NCBI GenBank assembly: GCA_937925515.1
Contig: CALALP010000077.1
Coordinates: forward strand, 1 to 26,009
Source of the DNA: an uncultured Lachnoanaerobaculum sp.
GTDB lineage: Bacteria; Bacillota; Clostridia; Lachnospirales; Lachnospiraceae
Direction: 5' to 3'
Length of the DNA: 26,009 nt
Within the stretch, counting starts at the first letter, position 1. The number at the start of each line of letters is the position of its first letter. The translations under genes and the position numbers were made by a program. Below, in pieces: positions 1 through 6,843 of this stretch. Under the pieces are notes generated by a model. It did not search any database, had not been told where the DNA came from, and saw only the letters and a program-made list of their open reading frames with translations.

Positions 1-22
1 CGTAGGGGGACAAATCCCATAT
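1..22. repeat. Partial copy of dispersed palindromic repeat (cut by window edge)
   Basis: The first 13 bases, CGTAGGGGGACAA, are the exact reverse complement of 25972-25984, the loop and upper stem of the repeat copy at the right edge of the window. The following ATCCCATATA is the lower stem of this copy. The partner arm lies outside the window, so pairing cannot be confirmed here. Confidence 0.5.
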
Positions 23-129
23 AATAATGAATAAATACAAATTAGTTGTTTTTAAGTAGAGAATAACTAACATAGTACTATTCGTAAAATTAGTTTTACA
101 CCCCCTCTTATTTACATGAATATAACAGT

Positions 130-1272
130 TTAGTTCTCATTATCTATTTTGCTTATATCAACTGTACTTACAATTTGTGTTTTAGAGAGTCTTTCATAAA
201 ATAATTGCTTATGCAAAACTATCATAAGCATTGCATAAAAGATATATATAGCATAAGTGCCGTATATAACTAAATGTAGAATGATTGAGGCAGACTCAGT
301 AAGGTCGCCACTTTCTGCAAGTGAAATTAAAAAATCATTAAGTTGAATTGGAAACCATAAGATAATAAATTCAAGGCTTAAAAATCTTATTATATATTGA
401 TACCAAAAAGTTTTTTGACCTGCAACAGATGATATTCTTGTGCTTGTAATCATCATTCCAAATGTAGAACCTTTAAAAAATATTGGAAAAATACCAAAGT
501 ATACAAATAGTAGTACATAGCCCCACCAAAACTTCGGATTAAAGTCATAAGCTCTAGCTAAAAATGCTGTGGCAAAAGACATTATCACAAAGAAAAAAGT
601 ATCAAAGCCAAATGAGAATAAACGGCGTAAAAATGATACCTGTACTCCACGTCTAAAACTTAATTTATCCATTTCCTCACGACTTGGTAAAACCTTAAGG
701 AAGAAACCGACAAAGAAAAAGCCGAGCATACTTCCAAAAGTATTTTGTATCAAATCATCTACATCAAATATACGATAACTTCCCTTAAAGATAAAGTAAA
801 GTCCTGTAAGTTGTGTAAGTTCAAAAAATAAAGATAAGAGGAAAGAAAGCACAAAGCTCTTTGTAGCACTATATCTAAAATAATACCTTAAATAAGCACC
901 AAATGGAAATGTCATAAACATATTAAAGACAGCCACTAAAAATGCCTTATTATTGATTAATCTAAGCCAAGTTTTTGGTTCTCTAAGCACAATATCGGAT
1001 TTTTTTATAATGTCTTCTACAAATGTAAAAGGCACTAATTGCATCTTATGCCCATGAAGTGTTGCAGCTTTTTCAGGGCTAGGAATAGGCAGTATTACTA
1101 AACAATATATACATATTAAGTATAATAAAAAAGAATATATAATAATGATTCTTAAGCTGAAAATAGAGCCATATTTATGATAATTATAGGCAATATAAGG
1201 TATTGTAAATAAAATCATTACAATAGGGAAAATGTCAACAGCTTGTTTTATTGATTCTACATATAAGTTCAT
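130..1272 (-). CDS. VanZ-like / RDD two-domain membrane protein
   Basis: A 380-residue integral membrane protein with two known membrane domains. Residues about 40-195 are VanZ-like: a transmembrane segment ending LPIPSP, then LVPFTFVEDI, a second hydrophobic block with FPFGAYL, FELTQ near 150, and the VanZ signature FDVDDLIQNTFG near 169-180. Residues about 213-350 look like an RDD domain: RRLFSFGFDTFF at the start, further membrane segments, and the FGMMITSTRI block near 271. VanZ is named for a protein giving low-level teicoplanin resistance, but most chromosomal VanZ and RDD proteins have no assigned function, so no resistance role is claimed. The start is supported by AGGAGG seven bases upstream on the minus strand. 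Two TATAAT hexamers lie upstream (minus strand, 1298-1303 and 1323-1328) without a convincing -35 box. It is a monocistronic unit facing away from the inositol operon. Confidence 0.85.
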   Translation of the reverse strand: MNLYVESIKQAVDIFPIVMILFTIPYIAYNYHKYGSIFSLRIIIIYSFLLYLICIYCLVILPIPSPEKAATLHGHKMQLVPFTFVEDIIKKSDIVLREPKTWLRLINNKAFLVAVFNMFMTFPFGAYLRYYFRYSATKSFVLSFLLSLFFELTQLTGLYFIFKGSYRIFDVDDLIQNTFGSMLGFFFVGFFLKVLPSREEMDKLSFRRGVQVSFLRRLFSFGFDTFFFVIMSFATAFLARAYDFNPKFWWGYVLLFVYFGIFPIFFKGSTFGMMITSTRISSVAGQKTFWYQYIIRFLSLEFIILWFPIQLNDFLISLAESGDLTESASIILHLVIYGTYAIYIFYAMLMIVLHKQLFYERLSKTQIVSTVDISKIDNEN

Positions 1273-1392
1273 ATTAAGCCTCCTTTTAACAAACAGTATT
1301 ATAGCAGACTTTATACAAGAGTATTATAGTTTTTGAAAAATTTTTAGTTTTTCTTTTGAATCTCACTAAAAAATAAATTTTAATGAATAACT

Positions 1393-2361
1393 TTAATTAT
1401 TATTTTCTAAAAGTTCTTTCTTATCAGCTTGCCTCTTAGTTATATATAAAATTATTACTATAATAATAGCAGGTATACAGCATATATATCCTAAATTATC
1501 TGTTATTGTATAGAAAATATCTGTATCCATAATTGGAAAAGGTGAAGATAAAAAGTTATTTAATATATGTGCAAATATTGGATATAAAATATTTCCGGTA
1601 TAATAATATATAATACCTACCATAATTCCCATAATCGTAGTATATACAGCTTGCACAGGTTCTCCATGCCATATTCCAAAGGCAAGGGCTGATATAAGAA
1701 TTGGGATTATAGGTTTGTTTATAAAACTAAAAGCATTATAAATAAGCCCTCTAAACATAAGTTCCTCAGCAATAGGACCAAAGAATACCACTGAAAGAAA
1801 TACATATAAATATGAGTAATTGTTTATATCAGACCACGAATTATTAAAATTTGAATAACTGTTTCCAAAAAATGAGTCCTTAAGAGTTGAGGCAAATTTA
1901 AGCCATAAACTTGCAATAGTTCCAAATCCTAAAACCACTACAATACATAAAATAAGGCAGAAAATGACATTATTTCTATTATTTTCACATAAACTAATAA
2001 GCGAATAAAAGATTGAATTATATTTTTTTCCGTCCTCATCAGGAGTGCTATATTTATAATCTGATTGTTTTTTATTTGTAGTTATATTTTCTGTACTAGC
2101 TTTATAATACAAAGACCTTTTAAAAAAATTATTTTTTATACGCATAAATATGATAAAACTTATTGAATAAATAACAGTAAGAATTATTGAGGCTATAGCA
2201 TCATAAAAATAATCATTATCTAAATTTTTAGAAGTAGGATTTAAAATAGGATAGTACATGACTACTAAATCTCCTACAAAAAAGTAAAGCCAGATAGCAT
2301 AATAGCTTATAAATGAGGCACTTATATATAAATTTAATGGGAAAGTTTTTCTATTTTGCAT
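1393..2361 (-). CDS. CPBP family intramembrane glutamic endopeptidase (CAAX protease-like)
   Basis: A 322-residue multi-pass membrane protein. The C-terminal half carries the complete CPBP (ABI/Rce1-like) motif set: EExxxR as EELMFRG (E199, E200, R204), FxxxH as FGIWHG (H232), and HxxxN as HILNN (H265, N269), all within membrane segments. In Rce1-type enzymes these residues form the active site for peptide cleavage within the membrane. The bacterial substrate is unknown; relatives protect against self-made bacteriocins or process signals. The N-terminal half has about three membrane segments and a polar loop at about residues 81-128 of no recognised type. The start has AGGAG at good spacing. 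The start codon and upstream bases overlap the promoter of the divergent small membrane peptide gene, so the two may influence each other. Confidence 0.88.
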   Translation of the reverse strand: MQNRKTFPLNLYISASFISYYAIWLYFFVGDLVVMYYPILNPTSKNLDNDYFYDAIASIILTVIYSISFIIFMRIKNNFFKRSLYYKASTENITTNKKQSDYKYSTPDEDGKKYNSIFYSLISLCENNRNNVIFCLILCIVVVLGFGTIASLWLKFASTLKDSFFGNSYSNFNNSWSDINNYSYLYVFLSVVFFGPIAEELMFRGLIYNAFSFINKPIIPILISALAFGIWHGEPVQAVYTTIMGIMVGIIYYYTGNILYPIFAHILNNFLSSPFPIMDTDIFYTITDNLGYICCIPAIIIVIILYITKRQADKKELLENNN

Positions 2362-2384
2362 ATTAATCTCCTATGTGTTATAAT
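2356..2384 (+). promoter_or_regulatory. Extended -10 promoter for the 43-residue peptide gene
   Basis: TTGCAT at 2356-2361, a 17-base spacer, then TATAAT at 2379-2384 preceded by TG one base before (TGTTATAAT, 2376-2384). This near-ideal extended -10 promoter points at the small gene starting at 2422. The -35 box sits on the start codon of the divergent protease gene. Confidence 0.7.
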
Positions 2385-2421
2385 ATTTTAAAATAATGTG
2401 TTTAAGTATTTGGAGGATTCT

Positions 2422-2553
2422 ATGGAACTAATGGTAATATTTGTCGGTTTGGTATGCTTGTCCGGCTTTATAGCAATTATGGGTGCAGTTGCAGGTACTG
2501 TTTCTTATATCGGTGGAATAGTTGATGATGAAGAATCAGAAGATGATTTCTAA
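2422..2553 (+). CDS. Small single-pass membrane peptide, 43 residues, unknown function
   Basis: A complete short gene with ATG, stop TAA at 2551-2553, a strong TGGAGG ribosome site about six bases before the start, a promoter at 2356-2384 and a terminator directly behind it. The product starts MELMVIFVGL, has one hydrophobic helix (about residues 3-34) rich in Val, Ile, Gly and Ala, and ends in the very acidic tail DDEESEDDF. This is the shape of small membrane regulators or subunits, such as those that bind a larger membrane protein. I do not recognise a family. The hydrophobic helix with glycines (GAVAGTVSYIGG) might pack against another helix. The neighbouring protease on the other strand is a possible partner by position only. 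The full set of expression signals makes it much more likely real than chance. Confidence 0.7.
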   Translation: MELMVIFVGLVCLSGFIAIMGAVAGTVSYIGGIVDDEESEDDF

Positions 2554-2560
2554 TTCTAAG

Positions 2561-2590
2561 GGGTTGTTACAACTTACTTTGTAACAGCCC
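2561..2590. terminator. Hairpin between convergent genes
   Basis: GGGTTGTTACAA (2561-2572) pairs with TTGTAACAGCCC (2579-2590): 12 pairs with one G-T wobble, six-base loop. It lies between the small peptide gene and the convergent nudC stop codon, so it may end both transcripts. The T-tract on either side is short, so termination strength is uncertain. Confidence 0.6.
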
Positions 2591-3436
2591 TTACAAACTA
2601 TTTTCCTTAAATTTTTTCATTAGCTCATGCCCTAAACTTATAGTAAATTCCGGCTTAGGAACTTCTTTTCTTGTAAACCAACCTGCAAATTCAAGCTCAT
2701 CTTTTTGAATATTAAGTTCTGAACTTCCGTCTAATTCTGCAACAAAACCAAGCATTAGTGCATCTGAATACGACCAAGGCTGTATTTTATAAGGTTTTAA
2801 ATTTTTAATATTTATTCCTACCTCCTCTTTAACCTCTCTTATTACAGTTTCTTCAGGAGTTTCTCCTATCTCCATATAACCTGCAACAAGTGCATAATAA
2901 GGATAACCTAGTTTATATTTTGTAAGTAAAATTTTATCTTTTTCTCTATCTATAATTGCAACTATAACTGCCGGAGAAATCTTTGGATATTCTGTAGCCT
3001 TGCACTTTGGACATACTAAAGCTCTCTCTGATTTTGACATTTCATTTTCATTTCCACAATGCCCACAAAATTTTCTTGAATTAATCCACCTATAAATCTG
3101 ACTTGCTGTAATTACTGCAAAAGCATGATAATTTGGCGAGAAAGAACGAAATAAAATAAGTTCCTGATATGAGAAAACATTAGACTCATCTTTAAAATCA
3201 GGAAGTTCACGAATTAAATAGTATTCCATATTGTCTATTGAAAATAAATAGATTGCATTTTCATAAATATTAGGAACTAAATTTTCAAAACCTGAAAATG
3301 TCGGAATATCAAAGGGAGAGGCATTTTTCAAAAGTACCTTATTAGATTTAAAATAAATTAAGTACGAATAAGGTTTAGGACTCTTACCCTGTATTAAAGT
3401 AGGGTTATATACTCTAGGAGCAATTTCTTGTATCAT
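2591..3436 (-). CDS. nudC: NAD(+)/NADH pyrophosphatase, Nudix family
   Basis: A 281-residue cytoplasmic Nudix hydrolase of the NudC type, which cleaves NAD(H) to NMN(H) and AMP; family members also remove NAD caps from RNA 5' ends. Features in order: a divergent N-terminal domain (1-110), a zinc ribbon CGHCG...CPKC with cysteines 124, 127, 142 and 145, a complete Nudix box beginning at G186 (E192, R200, E201, E204, E205, G207), and the NudC-specific QPW segment at 219-221 (QPWSYSDALMLGF), a variant of the SQPWPFPxS signature that separates NADH pyrophosphatases from other Nudix enzymes. Length fits the family (about 260-310). The start has AAGAGGA upstream. It is transcribed alone, divergently from the secreted CAP protein; the shared intergenic region holds an inverted repeat. 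Confidence 0.9.
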   Translation of the reverse strand: MIQEIAPRVYNPTLIQGKSPKPYSYLIYFKSNKVLLKNASPFDIPTFSGFENLVPNIYENAIYLFSIDNMEYYLIRELPDFKDESNVFSYQELILFRSFSPNYHAFAVITASQIYRWINSRKFCGHCGNENEMSKSERALVCPKCKATEYPKISPAVIVAIIDREKDKILLTKYKLGYPYYALVAGYMEIGETPEETVIREVKEEVGINIKNLKPYKIQPWSYSDALMLGFVAELDGSSELNIQKDELEFAGWFTRKEVPKPEFTISLGHELMKKFKENSL

Positions 3437-3449
3437 ATTTTATCCTCTT

Positions 3450-3490
3450 ACTCAAGATTTATATTAAGAAAAATTATTTTTATCTTGAGT
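3450..3490. promoter_or_regulatory. 9-bp inverted repeat in divergent promoter region
   Basis: ACTCAAGAT (3450-3458) and ATCTTGAGT (3482-3490) are perfect reverse complements separated by 23 bases. The right arm contains the TTGAGT -35 box of the plus-strand promoter. The arrangement fits a shared operator for nudC and the CAP gene; a hairpin in a transcript is the alternative. Confidence 0.4.
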
Positions 3491-3512
3491 TTTATTTTAT
3501 ATTTAGTATAAT
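3485..3512 (+). promoter_or_regulatory. Promoter of the CAP/wall-binding protein gene
   Basis: TTGAGT at 3485-3490, 16-base spacer, TATAAT at 3507-3512. Transcription would start near 3519, leaving an untranslated leader of about 257 bases before the ATG at 3776. Confidence 0.6.
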
Positions 3513-3518
3513 TTAAGT

Positions 3519-3775
3519 AGGTATACTAGAGCTATTCTAAATCATAATTAGATTATATGCAAGTTCAAGTGTAAAATTATAAATGTTTCATCATTTAATG
3601 CCTATAAATTACCTTGGCAAAGCAAAAACCCTAAGTTGGTTATTTACTGATTACATTGGAATAGTTTAGATACTTACCAGCTTTATGTCTACGATTCATC
3701 GGTTAAACTGCGTTTAGAAATGGATTTTAATTTCTTTAAAAAAACACGGATAAGATAGGTGAAAAGGAGATATAT
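3519..3775 (+). promoter_or_regulatory. Long structured 5' leader, candidate RNA switch
   Basis: No open frame of note lies here. The segment TAAACT (3704-3709) can pair upstream with AGTTTA (3663-3668) or, through TAAAC (3704-3708), downstream with GTTTA (3712-3716, loop TGC): two mutually exclusive helices. A further short hairpin CGA-TTCA-TCG is at 3692-3701, and AGAAAT/ATTTCT can pair just before the ribosome site. The stretch GGCAAAGCAAAAACCCTAAG, around 3615-3635, recalls the GCAAAGC...CCTAAG core of cyclic-di-GMP-I riboswitches, but the rest of that fold was not found. Function is inferred only from leader length and the competing helices. Confidence 0.35.
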
Positions 3776-5698
3776 ATGTATAAGTTTTTAAAAAAAGTTT
3801 CTGGCATGGCTTTATTGACAAGCTTTACTGTGGGCATATCTTTAACTGCAAAGGCTGCTCCAAGTATAGGAGAGATTAAGACCTACTATCAAAGTAATTC
3901 TTTTGATGTAGATGCTTTAGATACTTATTCCATACAGCCGGATTCAAGTAGTGAAACAGGAGGTGAGTTATCAGAAAATACAAGAAATAATGCACTTAGA
4001 GCATTAAATTTTGCAAGATATATTGCAGGTGTTGACTCAGTTAGTTATAGTACTTCTGATGAACCTAAGACTCAAGCAGGAACGCTTTTGCTTAGCAAAA
4101 TTGGAAGACTTGATCATTATCCTGCAAAACCGAATGATGTTTCACAAAGTTTCTATGACCTTGCATATTCAGGAACTTCAACTTCAAACCTAGGAGGAGG
4201 CTATGCTACCATAGCTAAAGCCATATATAATGGTTGGTTAGATGACGGAGATTCAGGAAATATTGCAAATGCAGGTCATAGGAGGTGGTGCTTAGATCCA
4301 AGACTTGCAACTGTTGCTTTTGGTCATGTAGGAAATTATACTGCAATGTATTCTTTTGGCATTAATTCAGGTAAACAGGTAAGCAATCCGTATGTTGCAT
4401 GGCCTGCTGAGAATATGCCGGTAGAATTTTTTAGAGGTCCTTGGTCAGTTTCACTTACAAGCTCACAATATAAAGTAAGTAATCCAAGTAATATTACAGT
4501 AACTATGACAAATACATCAAATAATCAAGTTTACACTATTAATTCAAACGATAAAAATGTTTCAGGAAAATATTTAAATGTTTCTACCTCAGGTTTTGGA
4601 TATGGCAATGCAGTCATATTTAAACCGGGAGTTAATTTTGCAAATGGAGATGTAGTTAATGTTAAAATTGACGGATTAACTGATCAGGCAGGCAATGCAA
4701 AGCCTTTGGAATATAATGTTACTTTCTTTTCTATGAATGATACTCAGACACCACAAACACCTAGTACAAATAATGCAAATCAAAATATAAGGGCTACTAA
4801 TAATTCTAATAGTCCTACTTTTAGTAACCTTGCAACAAATTCATCAAGTACAATAGCTACATCTTCAAATAGTGGTAATAGTGGCTCAGGTTCAGGTTCT
4901 CCAAGAATTACTAGCCGTGGAAATCAACCAAGAACTTCAGGCTCAAGTTCTGACTTTAGAAGTTCAACACCTAAACCAAGTGATGATTGGGTGCAAAAAG
5001 AAGATAAGTGGATTTTCCAAAATTCCATAACAAAGGAAAAGGTAAAACAATCTTGGAAGAAAATAAAAGACAAGTGGTACTACTTTGATAGAGACGGCTA
5101 TATGGTAACAGGGTGGCAACAGATTGATGGCAAGTGGTACTATATGGACGAGGAAAAAGATTTTAGAGAAGGTGGTATGAGAACCGGTTGGGTTAAGTGG
5201 AAAGATAAGTGGTTCTACTTAAGCAAAGAAGAAGGAAGTAATGAGGGAGAGCTTAAAACAGGTTGGTTTGAGGTTGACAACAAAAGATATTATCTTACAG
5301 AAACAAAAGACAGTTCTGAGGGTAGTATGAAAACAGGTTGGTTTGAACAAGATAATAAAAGATATTATCTAAGTGAAGATAAGAATTCTGAAGAGGGTAG
5401 TATGAGAACAGGTTGGCTTGACTTAGGTAATAAGATATATTATTTAAGTACAAGTCAAGATGACAGCAGAGGTGCAGTTGTAACAGGTTGGTTAGAAATC
5501 GACGGAAACTGGTACTTCTTTAGTAGAGCAAAAGGCATTGAGGGAACAATGCTTTCAAATATGTATGTAGACGGATATCGTCTAGGCTCTGACGGAGCTA
5601 GAGTTTCAGGCAAAAAATCAAGTTCTTCAAAGAATAAAACAACCAAAACAAACCAAAAAAGCAAAACCAATAAGCAAAGAAAAAGAGGTAGAAGATAG
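3776..5698 (+). CDS. Secreted CAP-domain protein with choline-binding-type wall repeats
   Basis: A 640-residue exported surface protein. Residues 1-28 are a signal peptide (KK, hydrophobic core, AKAA). Residues about 65-197 form a CAP/SCP-like domain: ALNFAR near 76, LDHYP with H114, and GHRRWCLDP at 167-175. Residues about 215-320 look like a beta-sandwich (SLTSSQYKVSNPSNITVTM, then VNVKIDGL). Residues 321-402 are a Ser/Asn/Thr-rich flexible linker. From about 403 come aromatic wall-binding repeats of the CW_binding_1 type (KWYYFDRDGYMVTGW), with GW pairs at 446, 471, 496, 521, 546 and 571. The last 30 residues are Lys/Arg/Ser-rich. Such repeats bind choline or other wall-polymer substituents; the CAP function in bacteria is not settled. 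The start has AAGGAG seven bases upstream. It is monocistronic, with a long leader and a strong terminator. Confidence 0.9.
   Translation: MYKFLKKVSGMALLTSFTVGISLTAKAAPSIGEIKTYYQSNSFDVDALDTYSIQPDSSSETGGELSENTRNNALRALNFARYIAGVDSVSYSTSDEPKTQAGTLLLSKIGRLDHYPAKPNDVSQSFYDLAYSGTSTSNLGGGYATIAKAIYNGWLDDGDSGNIANAGHRRWCLDPRLATVAFGHVGNYTAMYSFGINSGKQVSNPYVAWPAENMPVEFFRGPWSVSLTSSQYKVSNPSNITVTMTNTSNNQVYTINSNDKNVSGKYLNVSTSGFGYGNAVIFKPGVNFANGDVVNVKIDGLTDQAGNAKPLEYNVTFFSMNDTQTPQTPSTNNANQNIRATNNSNSPTFSNLATNSSSTIATSSNSGNSGSGSGSPRITSRGNQPRTSGSSSDFRSSTPKPSDDWVQKEDKWIFQNSITKEKVKQSWKKIKDKWYYFDRDGYMVTGWQQIDGKWYYMDEEKDFREGGMRTGWVKWKDKWFYLSKEEGSNEGELKTGWFEVDNKRYYLTETKDSSEGSMKTGWFEQDNKRYYLSEDKNSEEGSMRTGWLDLGNKIYYLSTSQDDSRGAVVTGWLEIDGNWYFFSRAKGIEGTMLSNMYVDGYRLGSDGARVSGKKSSSSKNKTTKTNQKSKTNKQRKRGRR
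5096..5545 (+). repeat. Six in-frame 75-bp tandem repeats encoding wall-binding units
   Basis: Six consecutive units of exactly 75 bases (25 codons), each placing a Gly-Trp pair at the same register. Units three and four are most alike in DNA (AAAACAGGTTGGTTTGA at 5254 and again at 5329). This is internal duplication within the wall-binding domain and could change copy number. Confidence 0.8.
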
Positions 5699-5705
5699 TA
5701 TAGAG

Positions 5706-5750
5706 GTTGTTGCATTAAGAGTAGTTACTCTTGGTGCAACGACTTTTTTT
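5706..5750 (+). terminator. Strong intrinsic terminator after the CAP protein gene
   Basis: GTTGTTGCA (5706-5714) pairs with TGCAACGAC (5735-5743), with an inner AAGAGTA/TACTCTT extension, followed directly by seven T. It insulates the inositol operon from the upstream gene. Confidence 0.9.
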
Positions 5751-5847
5751 AATGCTAAAAATACATTAGTAAATATTCATAAGGGTAGTTTCTTACTATC
5801 GGCATTTTAGATAAAAATTAGATAAGATTTATATGAAATAATACATG

Positions 5848-5876
5848 TTTACAAATCACATTACACTAATTATAAT
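5848..5876 (+). promoter_or_regulatory. Main promoter of the inositol operon
   Basis: TTTACA at 5848-5853, a 17-base spacer and TATAAT at 5871-5876. Transcription should begin near 5883, with a leader of about 57 bases to the iolE ATG. It is the only convincing promoter I see before the long run of closely spaced genes to 23903. Confidence 0.75.
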
Positions 5877-5890
5877 AACTTTATAGTAAG

Positions 5891-5911
5891 TTCATATCAA
5901 GTTGATATGAA
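5891..5911. promoter_or_regulatory. Perfect 21-bp palindrome, likely repressor operator
   Basis: TTCATATCAA (5891-5900), one central G, TTGATATGAA (5902-5911): a perfect 10+1+10 inverted repeat lying at about +9 to +29 of the predicted transcript. A bound repressor would block clearance of the polymerase. The DeoR-type regulator at 17294 in the same operon is the obvious candidate protein; this link is inference. Confidence 0.65.
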
Positions 5912-5939
5912 GTTTATAGCATATTTAAGGAGGATGTAT

Positions 5940-6830
5940 ATGTTTGAAAATGTTAAGCTTGGTATAGCACCTATTGCTTGGACTAATGATGATATGCCTG
6001 ATTTAGGCAGTGAAAATACATTTGAACAGTGTATTAGTGAAATGGCTTTAGCAGGATTTACAGGTTGTGAGGTAGGAAATAAATATCCAAGAGATGAAGA
6101 ATTACTTAAAAGAAAGCTTGATATAAGAGGAATGAGCATTGCAGGTGCTTGGTTTTCTGCATTTTTAACTACTAAGCCTTATGAAGAAACAAAAGAGGCT
6201 TTTATAAAGCATAGAGATTTCCTCTATAATATGGGAGCAAGAATAATAGTTGTTTCAGAACAAGGTGGTAGCATACAGGGACAAATGAATACACCTGTAT
6301 TTGAGAAAAAACCTGTATTTACTGAAGATGAATGGAAAAAATTAGCAGAGGGACTTGAAAAATTAGGTGCTTTAGCTAATGAAAAGAAAATGAAGATTGC
6401 ATATCATCATCACATGGGTACAGGAGTACAAACAGAGGCAGAAGTTGATAAACTTATGAGCTTAACAGATAGAAATTTAGTACATCTTTTATATGATACA
6501 GGACATTTAGCATATTCAGGAGATGATTATATATCTGTACTAAAAAAGTACATTGACAGAATAGCACATGTACATCTTAAAGATATAAGACAAGAAGTAG
6601 TTGATAAGGTAAAAAAAGAACATTTAAGTTTCTTACAAGGAGTAAGATTAGGAACATTTACAGTTCCGGGGGACGGAAGTCTTGATTTTTCAGAAGTCTT
6701 TAAAATCTTAGAAGATGCAAAATATAAGGGCTGGTTTATAGTTGAGGCGGAACAAGATCCTGCACTTGCAAATCCTTTTGAGTATGCAGTTAAAGCTAGA
6801 AAATTTATAAAAGAAAATACAAATTTATAA
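5940..6830 (+). CDS. iolE: Inosose dehydratase (2-keto-myo-inositol dehydratase)
   Basis: A 296-residue TIM-barrel enzyme of the xylose-isomerase-like family that removes water from 2-keto-myo-inositol to give 3D-3,5/4-trihydroxycyclohexane-1,2-dione, the second step of inositol breakdown. Visible landmarks: IAPIAWTNDDMPDLG near the N-terminus, AYHHHMGTGVQT (about 144-155), YDTGH (about 175-179), HVHLKD (about 200-205) and the VEAEQD segment near 258, which hold the metal and substrate ligands in this family. The ATG at 5940 is chosen because AAGGAGG ends six bases before it. In-frame ATGs at 5907 (inside the operator palindrome) and 5934 (abutting the ribosome site) are less likely, and the resulting length matches known IolE. 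First gene of the operon. Confidence 0.93.
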   Translation: MFENVKLGIAPIAWTNDDMPDLGSENTFEQCISEMALAGFTGCEVGNKYPRDEELLKRKLDIRGMSIAGAWFSAFLTTKPYEETKEAFIKHRDFLYNMGARIIVVSEQGGSIQGQMNTPVFEKKPVFTEDEWKKLAEGLEKLGALANEKKMKIAYHHHMGTGVQTEAEVDKLMSLTDRNLVHLLYDTGHLAYSGDDYISVLKKYIDRIAHVHLKDIRQEVVDKVKKEHLSFLQGVRLGTFTVPGDGSLDFSEVFKILEDAKYKGWFIVEAEQDPALANPFEYAVKARKFIKENTNL

Positions 6831-6843
6831 GGGGGAAACAGTT

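Noticed and set aside
569..778. Plus-strand Lys-rich frame inside the VanZ/RDD gene
   Set aside because: Antisense shadow of membrane-coding sequence with no ribosome site.
3560..3680. Firm call of a cyclic-di-GMP-I riboswitch
   Set aside because: Only a short core-like stretch matches; the first GGCAAACC element and its GNRA hairpin could not be found, so it is kept as an unassigned leader.
5096..5545. Regular 75-bp spacing as a possible CRISPR array
   Set aside because: Repeats are in frame, diverge in sequence and encode GW wall-binding units; there are no constant repeats with unique spacers.
5455..5715. Minus-strand Leu/Phe-rich frame opposite the end of the CAP gene
   Set aside because: It is the antisense of the wall-binding repeats and Lys/Ser tail and runs through the terminator; no expression signals.
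5750..5900. Catabolite-response element near the inositol promoter
   Set aside because: No stretch fits the CcpA site consensus with its central CG pair.
5907..5939. Extended start of iolE at 5907
   Set aside because: That ATG is inside the operator palindrome without a ribosome site; AAGGAGG at 5927-5933 fits the ATG at 5940.
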